64,000 bases of DNA from Plectrocnemia conspersa (taxonomy: Eukaryota > Arthropoda > Insecta > Trichoptera > Polycentropodidae): positions 124,001 through 188,000 of the forward strand of contig VTFK01000267.1 of the NCBI GenBank assembly GCA_009617715.1, written 5' to 3'. Positions 11,850 through 23,600 of this stretch are shown here, in pieces (the first letter of the stretch is position 1; each line of letters begins with the position of its first letter). A program made the translations under genes and the position numbers. Below the pieces are notes generated by a model that saw only the letters and a list, made by a program, of their open reading frames with translations, had not been told where the DNA came from and did no database searches.

Positions 11850-14029
11850 AGCTTGAAATCTTTTGGCAGTGTTGTCAACGCTGCGTATTACTAATTTAGA
11901 ATTCCAAATTGAGTATAAGCAAGGGCTGAGCACTCTGACTGAAGTAGGGGGAAACAATACCCCCTTTGACTATGAGAGAGATCTAAAGGATTACTACTTT
12001 CGGGACGCAATTACCCTGTTTGTGGAGAAAGCGCATTTATATCGACGATGTCATCAAGCACATCGTGCTGATGCATTGCTTGATATATTGATGAATAATT
12101 CAGTGCTTTTATATTATTATTTGTTCGGATCGGATTCGAACAAGTTTTTCTAATAGAGAAAAGGCTCGCTTTGTCCCTGAGAAGTAAACATTTTTAATAA
12201 AATTGGTACACTTTTTTCATAATGTAAATGATATTTTGTTTTAGAAATAAATTGAATCTATTCGGTAATTGGGAATGTAGCTCTCAACTAAATTTTATTT
12301 TTTTGGACACAATTTTTATTATTTTATATTCAAGTACACATATATGTCTCTCTACAAGTCTGTTTCATGCGCGGTCGATATTGCTAGACAGTGTAGACGT
12401 GCTTTCCATTTGTTAAGCTATTTTGTTCCGCCACCTTTTCTCTTAGCCACACTTTCTACATTGCTTCCACGTAAATAAAATGAAATGAATTTTAATGTAA
12501 AAATATAGTAATACGTTATATCAGCAAGCGTTTTTAGTTTTACCGAAATCGCGTAACAATATATTTATAAACGGTGTCGGAAACGAAATTGGTATAGTAA
12601 CGCATAATTAAAAATTCATTTATTTACACTTGGACTAAAGCTTTAACATAACAAATATTTTATAAAAATCATTTGAGGGGGGCGGGGGGACAAAAAATCT
12701 TACAGAGAGTAAAGAACGCAAAAACGTATATAATAGAAATAGAAAGAAAAAATATTTACATGAAAAAACATATATGTTCATAGGTACATATGTGAGATAA
12801 AACATTTTTTGGTGACCACGTAATCGTCATAATTTTATTTGAATTTTTATAAAACTCTCCTAAAATATTGACTTTATGAATATCTCGGCCATGTTCGCTA
12901 TCCAGCCTAATCCACTACCCTGTTTCAAAATGGGGGCTATTCAAAATATCGTAACTTTGCTAAAACAAATCTTTACAATAAAAATGAAGATGTGAAACAT
13001 GTTCTAAGTTGGAAATCAAAGTAAAAACATTTTTTTGCAGCCTTTACCGGACATAATCATTTTTAATTCCATTTTGTAAAACCGCGAAAATCGACTTATG
13101 CAAACGTTTTTATGTATTTAAAAAAATGATTTTTTTTATAACAAAAAAGCAAATTCTACATTATATTATTAATAAATATCTTCTAAAGTATCTTAATATA
13201 AAAATACATTGAATAAAATAATAAATAAAAATGTATGAAGATAGCTACAAAAAAACTTGAACTAATTTGCATTTTAAAATTTGAATATAAATTATTTCAA
13301 TAATTAATAAAAAAACTTACACCCAATATACCATTGATGAATTTGTTTTTTTTTTTTGAACTTTGAATTTAAACGACTCATATAAATCTTATAATCCAAA
13401 TTAATTACTGTCACTGGCTGTGATCAATAATGACAATGAAATCAATTCAAAACAACAGGAACACATAACTTCTTATCTCGTTGTATTAATTAAATAATAA
13501 ATGATTTAGGATAGAAATATTGCGTCGTAAGCAAGGGGCATACATATCCCCGTTCTCTGAAGCAACAGACGCCAGTGCTCTACTTTTACCAGGGTAACAT
13601 GAACGACGACGACCAACTTTGTAAACTGGGCCATGGCGCGACCATTGTTACGCACTCGCGGCCATATTGCGATCGAAAAGCTACTTGTTTTCCGCCTACT
13701 TTTTATGTAGTTTTCCTTTGCTGTTCCGGGAATTCGATGTTTTTGTCCGCGCAAAATTATTGCCCGTCATTCAATACTTACGATGTCATTTGTTCAATGA
13801 TTTGTTTTTATAAAAATCATTTATTTTAAATAAGTAAAAAAATTATGATTTTTTGCCCATTTGAAAAAAGATTGAGTTTTAAAACCATTTAAATCAATAA
13901 ATATTATTTTCTTTAATTTTCTTACCTGCTACCTACCAATGTTTCATAAATTGGCAGCCTTTTAATGTTTATGATTGTGTTATTTAAAAATACGAGTTAA
14001 TCTTCAATTTTCTTATTGTTTTTGTCACC
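11850..14029. other. Intergenic sequence without a supported gene
   Basis: An open frame at 11,863-12,153 (+, 96 codons) and opposing frames at 13,506-13,829 have no recognisable domain. The block at 13,530-13,760 is GC-richer than its surroundings. Otherwise AT-rich. Confidence 0.4.
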
Positions 14030-14037
14030 CTCTAGAG

Positions 14038-14660
14038 CAGTGGTCTCCCAACTATTTTGAAGTCATTCCAAATAAAATTTCAAATAATTTCAATATAAGC
14101 AGTCAGACATTTTAATTTTAAATAAATTAATTGCATATACATCATGCAAAGTAACTAGACTTCACAAACTGCAAAAAAATCGTTTGTAATTTCCAATGTC
14201 ATTTTAGAACTATATATTATGTAGCGACTAAGGAATCTTTATAAATTTATTCCATGCTAAAAGTATTGCTCACTTTAAAAAGGGGCTCGACAAAATATCA
14301 AATTTCACAGGATCGAACATGTGCGTCTTAATGGGCCAAAGTTTTATTGTATTTTTTTAATTTATTGCGACGAAGATAAACGTTAAGGAATAACTCATAG
14401 AAACGACACATTCAAGTTGTTCTGGCCCTTTTTTTTTTTTATACAAAGGGTTCCGAGAAATCCCGCGAAATTGACGATGTAGTTTTGGTGGAGCGCGACG
14501 CCAGCTCTATTTGAATTTTTTAAAGATACACAAAGACTGACATGGTATAACCAACCCCAGATTTTGAACAATTTTGATTCGAGCGCAGGGCCCTACGCGA
14601 GTGAATCGCTTGCGTATGCTCAGAGCCGGCCCTGCGTGTACCCTACTTTGGAGACCACTG
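14038..14660. mobile_element. Non-autonomous hAT-type element (623 bp) with perfect target duplication
   Basis: The ends are CAGTGGTCTCCCAA on the left and, as reverse complement on the right, CAGTGGTCTCCAAA. The 8-base duplication CTCTAGAG flanks both ends (14,030-14,037 and 14,661-14,668) and matches the usual hAT target preference (nTCTAGAn). There is no transposase frame, so it depended on an autonomous partner. Confidence 0.9.
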
Positions 14661-14729
14661 CTCTAGAGCACGAGTACCTCCAGTTTATTGCGTATGGCTT
14701 AGTCAGGTGACAAAATTTTGAAAATATCA

Positions 14730-14995
14730 AAGGAAATTTTTGCTCGAGGAGGATATATTGCTGCGGAAGCTAAACAATAGGTCACCACGGAAATTTTTGT
14801 CTGAGGAGTAGAAAGGATAGATTGCCGCGAGAGCTAAAAAAGGTCATTTCAGAAATTTTTGTTCAAATGTCAACTCAGAATTTTTGTTTGTAGCTGCGGG
14901 AGTTAAAAAGGACATTTCGAAAGATTTTCTTCAAGGACGGCAAAGAAGGACAAAATGAGGACAAATGAAGACAAAGGAGGAAAATATTACTTAAA
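14730..14995. repeat. Degenerate tandem repeat, about 60-70 bp units
   Basis: About four units share GGAAATTTTTG(C/T)T, then GATTGC(C/T)GCG(G/A)GAGCTAAAAA and AGGTCA/GGACATTTC. Similarity falls along the array, which ends in a purine-rich part with GGACAAA words. Confidence 0.6.
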
Positions 14996-15385
14996 GGAGG
15001 ACGTCTGGTAAGAATAAAACTAATAAATTGTTTGATTTTTATTAAATAAAATAGCCATTTTTATGAAAAATTTACATTGCGCGATCAAATAACTTTTCGG
15101 TATTAATGAGAAAAACAGTAAAACATCTAATAATTTTGCGTTACGCGGCCATATTGATATTGGTGTTTTTATTAAATTTACTTAATAGAGTTTTGTGAAC
15201 ATATCTAAAGTCATGTTGATGGGCATACACAATAGAATCATAAAACAATTTATTAAAAATAAGATATCTAAAAATTTTGGATTTCACGACCGAATATATT
15301 TCATTTTTTTAATAAAAGATTATGGGAATTTTTCAAAAAAATCTCACTGGTTGGCCAATTATATACAATGCAAAATATTAACATA

Positions 15386-15440
15386 AAATCTGCAACCTTT
15401 ACATCCTATATAGTCGATAGGATGTAAAGGTTTCAGATTT
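15386..15440. repeat. 23-bp inverted repeat (hairpin)
   Basis: Arms 15,386-15,408 and 15,418-15,440 contain CCTTTACATCCTA and its complement, with one mismatch and a 9-base loop. Confidence 0.75.
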
Positions 15441-15597
15441 TTACCGACCTCTGTCCTAAGTTTATCACAGCAATAGTGCTCTCTCCACTCCTATGCTAAT
15501 GAGTATTAACTCGCACTTAATTCCAGTATGGGTTACTGCCTGAATATACAATTGAAACCATTATTGTATTTTAATTTATTAAACCGAACTACGATCA

Positions 15598-16300
15598 GGG
15601 CTATAGTGGAACGGTAACGCGCAACGTTCCGGTACTATTTTCCATGACTGGAACGCGTTCCAGTACAATCTGTTAAAATATCTGATTAGATGAATAAAAA
15701 ATTAACAGATCTTCTAATCAATGGTTGTTAGAAGATTTACACAACCCAACTATAACGCAATAAACAAAATAACCAGGATAATCGTCTCCGGGTTTACATA
15801 AACTGAAATCTCATTGATTGCCCTAAAAGGGAGTATCGTTCCAGTACTTATTTTTCTAGAGCTACACCATTCACTACACTCCAAAGAGCTTACGTTCATT
15901 GCGCCCCAAAGAGCAATATTTAACAGAAAAAGCACGTTTACAATTAAACCGGTATTAACATATGTGTGTCTGGTGTCGAGTAACACCAGTAACATTAATT
16001 TTACTAACAATGAAGTACATCTGTTCTCTTTTCGCACCGGGGTTACGTTCCAGAGAGTACCATCTAAAAAAAGACGACGATGGGTTCCGGTATGATTTGT
16101 TAAGAGGATCTATTAAAATTTATTTAAACTTAATTAGGTAATCAAAAACGGCATATTTTAAAACATCATAATGTACAACGCAATAAACAAAGTAACCAGT
16201 GAAGTCGTCTCTGGGTTAACATAAACTGAACTTTCATTGATCACCCAAAAGAGGAGTAGCGTTTTTGTATTTCTTTTTTTAGAACTACACCAATGGTTCT
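15598..16300. repeat. Tandem duplication, about 425-bp period
   Basis: A block at about 15,740-15,875 recurs at about 16,165-16,292. Both copies share ACGCAATAAACAAA(A/G)TAACCAG, GTCGTCT or TCGTCTC, ACATAAACTGAA and TTTTCTAGAGCTACACCA or a variant. Between them lies a segment with GTTCC(A/G)G words. The left edge has CAGGGCTATAGTGGAACG, possibly a transposon end. Confidence 0.6.
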
Positions 16301-17304
16301 ATTGATTTAAATCACATCACAATTTATTATTATTAGTTATTTATTATACTTTACAATATTTTCATAAGATATATTCATAATAAATTAATAAAAAGACATA
16401 GTTTTCGATTTAATTAATTTTTATATTAACATATTTTTTTTATTATATGTTTATACAGTATGGTTATTTGAAAATAAACATTTTTAGTTTTTTTTGTAGA
16501 AAAATATTTTTTTGGACAGAAAATATCGAAAAAATGTATCGTGAGAACATGCTAACCCCTAATATCAAATATCGTTGATTACTAAAAATCAAACTCAAAT
16601 TTAAATATAAATATAAAATGCCCAAGCATCTCTTACCTTAGGTTATCAAACTTTAATCACAAACCCGAAACGTTTGAACACCTATAAACTAACATTCGCC
16701 AAATTATTTTAGTACGACTGATATTTACAAAATTATTTTGTGATATAATGAATTCCTATATTTTCTATATGACTTCTTCTATTAATGTTTTTACATTTTA
16801 GTATTTCTTTGGTAAACTTAAAATTTATATAGCCTGAAAAAGTGATTTATTTACTAAAATAATATATTTCTATCCTAAAATTATGCTTATATTTAATTCG
16901 TCAGCATTGTTTTTTAACTCAATATTTTATGTTTTGATTGTGCCAATATATAATTATATGGCTCTCAAATTTTTGAGGTACTCTCATTTGTCGTTGCAAA
17001 ATTTTGCTAATCCGTGGTCTAAAATTGTTATATTACTAACACAGTTTTTATTAAGCGAGTTTATTTGAATGAATTTGTTTTTAGATAATTGGTAAAATTA
17101 GTTAAAAGGGGAAAACTGAATATGTTTTTAATAGATAAAATTAAATTAATATATTTATTATTCTCTAAACTAAATTACTTATTAGCTGACTTAAAACAGT
17201 AACGCTACCGCTGAGAGAGCGCTCAAAACAATAAGTTAAACTAAGACTTTGTAATAAATTTATATTGTAGTTGTTATTGTTTTAAATATATTTTATATAA
17301 TATT
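16301..17304. other. AT-rich intergenic sequence upstream of Ptpmeg2
   Basis: Nothing coding or repetitive was recognised. The transcription start of the gene downstream was not pinpointed. Confidence 0.4.
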
Positions 17305-17660
17305 TTGCGTATGCGGTCGCTCGGTGTATTTTTTGCACTGGCAATCTGTTTTGTGCTAACGGCGAGCGCCGTCGCCGGTCAGGTCGTCAGTCCGTTGTGG
17401 CAACCCCGGCGCGGGGTGCGGGCTGCGGGCGTGGACGGCAGAATGGCGGCCGCGGCGTATGCCCTCGCGCCAGATCAGGAGACGGTTAGTCGCCATCGTC
17501 CGTAGCGACCGAACTTATTTCGCGTTCGACGGTGTTATTGGTCGCGCTAACTTCCGGTGTTTCCGCCGACGGCTGACCGCCGCGATTCGTCGGCGGAAGC
17601 GCCGGATCCGCTCCGTAGACTTCCGTCGCGCACTCGGTTCCCTTTGTCTTTATTCAAACC
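17200..17660 (+). promoter_or_regulatory. Ptpmeg2 GC-rich 5' region (promoter/5' UTR)
   Basis: GC content rises sharply from about 17,310 to 17,650 around the first coding exon, as at many insect housekeeping-type promoters. A TTTTATATAATATTTT stretch lies at about 17,291-17,306, but I cannot assign the start site. The chosen ATG (17,443) has A at -3 and G at +4. Confidence 0.45.
17443..17484 (+). CDS. Ptpmeg2: Ptpmeg2 coding exon 1
   Basis: Encodes MAAAAYALAPDQET, ending phase 0 at ACG before the donor GTTAGT. The frame stays open upstream to an ATG at 17,311, which would add a hydrophobic signal-peptide-like stretch; see the findings. Confidence 0.75.
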
Positions 17661-20600
17661 CAAGATAGGGTTTCTGCTCTTTTCCTTTCATCAGACGACT
17701 TGTGATGTGTCATTCGATAGACGATGAACGACGAACGACGAATGATGAACGGTGGATAAGATATGATGGACGGGGTTGCGTGTGGGAAAAATAAATAAAT
17801 AAACTTTTTTTGTATGCAACACTTTTATTTGAAATGTCCATTTTGAAAAGGAATTTGTTGTCGAATATCACTGAAGAAATACGATTCATTTTTAAAGTTA
17901 CTCTGCCGTTTTATTGTAGATTTTATTAATTCAAACTATTAAAACAATAATATCACGTAACCTACAAGAGTTGACAATCTGAAAAATATGTATTTCACTT
18001 AAAACTAGAAGCGAATTTTAAACCAAAAATTTTCTTATTGTGTAAAAGCTCTAAAACGTTTATTCCTAACTGGACTTATTACACTGGAACATTATTTAGT
18101 TTAAAAACTTACGTAGTTATTATGTCTTGTTTTGGACAATATTTTTTCATATTTATTTTTAAGTTCTAATATACAAATCCAATTTTAAATAATTTTCAAT
18201 TATAATACAATCTTTTCAATTAAATTAAATTACCTAAAAATGTTAAAATTTAATCATTTTGTATGTCATATATTGAAACTTGTTTCATTGGCAAAGGTTA
18301 TGTTTACAATACAGAAATATCAGTCCGCAATATATCTTGTTCAAATAGATTAAAACCTCAGACAAAGGTCATATTTACAATCCATTTCACGATTCGATCT
18401 ATCATTCATGAAATAAAGATAAATATCGTTTGTAATAAAATCGACTATTACTAAGTACACATGTATTCATATAAGCGTTAATCTTTTCAGGCAACGAAAG
18501 TATTTTTGGAGAAAGTAAACTCCCGACGCAGTTCGACATCAGGATGTCAAGCGAATCCGATCGACTGGGCGACAGCCGTTCGTTTTTTACTAGCCCGTAA
18601 ATTCGATATAGCCAGAGCTGCCGCTCTTTTTGAGCAGCATGAGCTCACTAGATATCGGGAAGGCCTTTTACACTTTGATCCGACGTCCGATCCGCTGCGC
18701 TCAGAATTGTCAACGGGAAAATTCACCATTTTGGTTAATAAAAATTTTGAACAAACATACAATATATCCACGAAATCCATTATAATTATATAAATATTGT
18801 TTTATTTCAGCCTAGCAGAGATGCTACAGGAGCTGCTATTGCAGTTTTCACAGCAAATTTGCATTCTCCACAATCTTCCACCCATCAAACTACTCTTCAG
18901 GTTGCTATTTCTACCACCTAAAATAATATTTCTTTAAAATTATAAAAAAATCTTAACAATTTTTTTTTTTAGGGTATTGTATACCAATTAGATGTAGCTC
19001 TACAATCTTTAGATACACAGAGAGCAGGACTGGTTTTTATATATGATATGTCAGATTCTAAATATTCAAATTTCGATTTCGATTTGTCGCAAAAAATTCT
19101 AATGCTGCTGAAGGTAAGATTTTACTTTTAATATTTTATTTTATATATACTCCTTTGGTACAGTTTAAAATATTTGCACGTGTGCAGTCATATCTTGTTA
19201 TCAGTGAATAAATCAACATGTCACGATAACTGAATTTAAGATGACTGTCCTGAGTGACAAATAGACGTCAGATACTTCAAGGTTTAATTTTATCTAAATG
19301 AATTGCTTTGTCACCAACTATTTCATTAGTAAACAAAAACAAAATAAATATTAACCCATACTGAATTTGCAATTCGCTTGAATTCATAAAACTATTTTAT
19401 TTACTGATATTTTGTATTTATCCATCTTCAAATATTTAACATTTATTTAAAAAATACAATACACCTAAATATTTTTTTCAAAAAACCAATAAATTGGCTT
19501 CCTGTTTGTGTTACTCCAACTAAAACAAATTATTTGGCTTTTCGTCAGTGCTTTTTTGTTTACTAGAAAATCCAAAAATTATTTTTTCTTTTGCATTTTT
19601 GTATTCCTCGGGTGATGATAAAACACAAATGCAAAGATGGAAAATTTTGATAAAAATGTCAGTTACTTGGCTCTGCCTTGGAACAGCGAGTTTGTGGTAC
19701 ATTCCGAATATTGTAGTCATTACATTATTTAAAAATCATTATTGCGATTATAACAAAAAACTATCCAGCGATGAGTTTCTTTATTTGATCTCAAAGCAGA
19801 TATTGTTCCAGAAAAAGAATTTGTTTATGATTTTCAGTTTACGTTTTGAGCTAATTTTAATTTAATAATCACTAATTTGGCAACATTTCAATAGTCTTAG
19901 AAATCATAACACGCCTGTTGTTTTTATTATTTTGACCAAATCCATTAAATGCAAATGTTAAAACTACTTTTTACATCAATATTGTTTTGTTTAACATTTA
20001 TAATATTAGATTAAGTTATGGTTATGCTGTTTTTTCTATGGGAATAGTAACATTGAAAGATAACAAACCGTCAATATGGTTATCCGCAATCGTAATCAGT
20101 TGACAGCTAACCGTAAGTGTATGTCAATATCAGCTGATTCCACCTTTAATAATTTATTTCATTTTAAAATTCATATGCTTTATGTAAATCACGTAGCGGT
20201 AATAATAATTTCGAATCAGTTAATATTGTATTTATAAATATAATATATGTATGATAAAATCTGATAGGCCTTTATTAAACGCGAGTTACCCGGAGACAGC
20301 GTGACCTATTTGAAAGTTAATCAAATGGGGATAGAGGTCTCAATGTCGTTTAATTGGATCAATCTTTTATGCATTGAATTTTATTGTCATGCCCTAATTT
20401 AAATCAGTGATGTATATAAGTAAAATTGCATATGTCTATAGCAGAAGAAAATGCAATTACGCAAACTCTTGTTTAAAAACACAACCGAGATTGATACTTC
20501 ATTGAAAGAATTCGACAAGCTATCAATAAATCACAGTGTTCCAAGAAGACGTTGCTGTTTCTTTTTAACTCTTTAGTTACGGCACCGTTTACATTGGTAT

Positions 20601-23600
20601 AGATATGTTTTAGAACTATTTTGTGTGTCGAAAAAAATAATGATTTTTATCATTAGATTTAGACACAGTGATTTTTCTTTTTTGCATATAATATTAAATG
20701 CAATATATCTCTGTATTCAAAGGGTTTTTAGAAAAAAATGTAGTAATATTTTTATAAATGAATGAAAGAATTCTTATTTTATGATCAAATATTCCAAAAA
20801 TAGTATGAACGATTGTTGAAAAAATATTCACATTCCAAAAAAAACTATTTATTAAAATTTATTACAGATTTTTTTTATAGAATTCTTAATGAACTAGTGT
20901 TTTTCAACTTTTCTATTATGTCAACGAGATCAGTGCTAGTGATTATTATATCATTTTAATTCTGACCAATCATCTCATTGATGAAAAATTCAAATCCAGC
21001 TGGGTTTGTGCATATATGTTCTAAACTGCAAATGTAATAAAATAAAATTAAGTTCATTCAACCACTGCAGTGTGTAATTTTTGGATATTTTACTTTTAAC
21101 TGCCATTTTCCACAAAAAATAACAAGAGACATTCACGTGTATTTCTTGCAGTGAGTGTATTTTTATAGATTAAATTCACAACAGTTTTGAAATTGGACGT
21201 ACAATTTTTGCGTACTGCATCACATAGTCTCTGTGTCGTCTTCAAAGATAGTCTGATAGTTGGTAGAGAAAGATGGCTGTTTTCCTGGATTTCTAAGGGT
21301 ATAATTTCGATAATTTGGCTTAATTCTCGTTTATTCCAAGTTGGAAGCGAAGTGGTAGATGTGTCTTTTTTTAGAAACAGATTATTTGTTATTGTTTGAT
21401 AAAAATCTGGTTAAACTATATGTGTACGATTATAAAAAAAAATATGGTAGAATTGGCAATGATGTAATCTCTAATCTCGGATGTATTTATCAATCAGCGG
21501 TGATACACAACAGCCGTATACTTTGTATTTGACACCGACTGTATCCTTTCCACTAGTGCTTTTAAATAGATGTTCGCTTAGGACGTGTTTGTATAATGCT
21601 GATGAGAAAATATCATTGTACAAATAAATAACACAGTTTTATAGAATTTTAGCAAGTCCTTTCGACAAATTTCATCGCAACTTTCAAGGGTGGTCCCGAC
21701 GCAAATGTTTAACTAACGCTTTTTTTCATTAAATAAAGTGTAAAGGATATAGGCCGCGTAGTGTATACAATTGCCTTTTTACTGAATAAAAAAAATAACT
21801 TCTATTGGTTCAACATATGCCGAAACATACAAATTTGCGCACTACACCGCTATTTAAACATTCACACTTTCTTTTGTCAGATTATTAGTAAAATATTATA
21901 CTTTTATTGATATGTAATTGGCTTACCATAAAGTTAATTTTAGACGATAGAGTACGCTCGGGATAAGAATGCCGGTTTGTTATTGTGTGCGTGACATGTA
22001 TATGAGAGGGAGAAGCGATGTAGCGTGTAATTCGTTGTCTCGCTTTCTCTTTTAATGACAGTCGCTGATTCGTCAACGCTGGTATTCGTCATTAAAGTGC
22101 AGTGTGTCACAGAATTTCGATCTTCTCTAGTGATTTATTTTAAATAATTTTGTGTTGATATTGGTTTAAAACCCAGATATGCCCACTGTCCCATGGGTAG
22201 GTCACTAAACTCGTGCCACTGTTTTTTATTTATAAATTAAATTTTAAGAGAACAACATTTTTGGGGCATATTTGGGTTAATTGATATCAAGGCTTCAAAT
22301 ATACACTGTAAGTTATTCGTTCTCTTACCCGTGGATTAAAATATTTAAATTATTTTTTCCATTAATCCCGTTGTTGTTTTTTTTTTTTACACTATTCTCT
22401 GTAAGGATTAAAAAAAAGTTATTATTCTTATCGTTGCGCCAATGATAATTTTTTAATTTATTCAACGGATTCTAATGATTTAATAGAGTCGTCGAGCCAT
22501 TAAACAATCTGCGAATAATTTCTTTTCCCATTTTATATCTTTTTGCTTTTGAAGAATAGCTAAAGACTTCATTATTTTTTTGACTAGTGAAAGATTTTGA
22601 ATTTTGCAAATATTTAATTAATGACATCAATGTCTGGTTTCTTCGATTATATAATATATTTTTAATTGTCCGTTGAAATTTCCAACTTAGCTCAGATGTA
22701 CGTATGTTAAATAAACATATATTTTCTTTTAAAATAAAAAAATTAAATATTCTGAGCGAAATTGTTTTGAGCCACACAGTTCACGCACACAATAACAAAC
22801 CGGAATCCTTATCCCGAGCGTACTCTACAAGTGTAACATGGTGGCAGTAGAATATGTTTTGTTTTCTTTGAGCGCTTGATTTAGTGCAGGGGTCCACATT
22901 CAGTTTTAGTTTTATTTACCAGACCGCATGGGGTTTTAACCAGAGTCGATCGCGATTTTTTATTACTATTTTTTACTAAATAAATCCAGGATTTTCCCAT
23001 TAAAAGCCACTAATTTTGCTCAAAAAATTAGTCGCGAAGCAAACATTTCCCTTCTTTTCAAAATCTGCTAATTTTGCTCAAAACAATACGCCGCGAATTG
23101 AATATTTTTCCCTCAATAACCATTAATTTTGCACAAGAAAAATTAACCACTAATTTATATTTTTTTAGTTGACTTTTTAATCCACCGACATAATTTTCAC
23201 TCTTACGAAAATCCTCAAAAATTCATATTGTAAGTCTTTAATAATTCTAATAAAGGTTGTCTTTTTGTGTTTGCCAACTAATTGCAGATACATATTTACA
23301 ACACGTAAAATGATATACATTTTCTTCATTATATGCTTCTTCAACAAACGTATTTACGATTCAAAAGCCTTTAATTCAGAATACATATCAACCAGTAATT
23401 ATCTTCATACTGCAGCGTAAAATTAAAATATGTTGTAATATCTGCTATATTTGCCAGTTTGATAATCCATTCTTTGTGCGAAAATTGTGAGATAGAATTT
23501 TTATGCTCCATCATGAAAATATCGATTTCTAAATTAAAAAAAAAAAAAAAAAAAAAAAATCTTGTTAAAAGTGCATCTCTACTTAACCATCTAACAGCTG

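Noticed and set aside
19548..19865. 105-codon open frame in intron 4
   Set aside because: AT-rich, phenylalanine/isoleucine/leucine-rich wording as random AT-rich sequence gives; no domain, splice context or repeat match seen.
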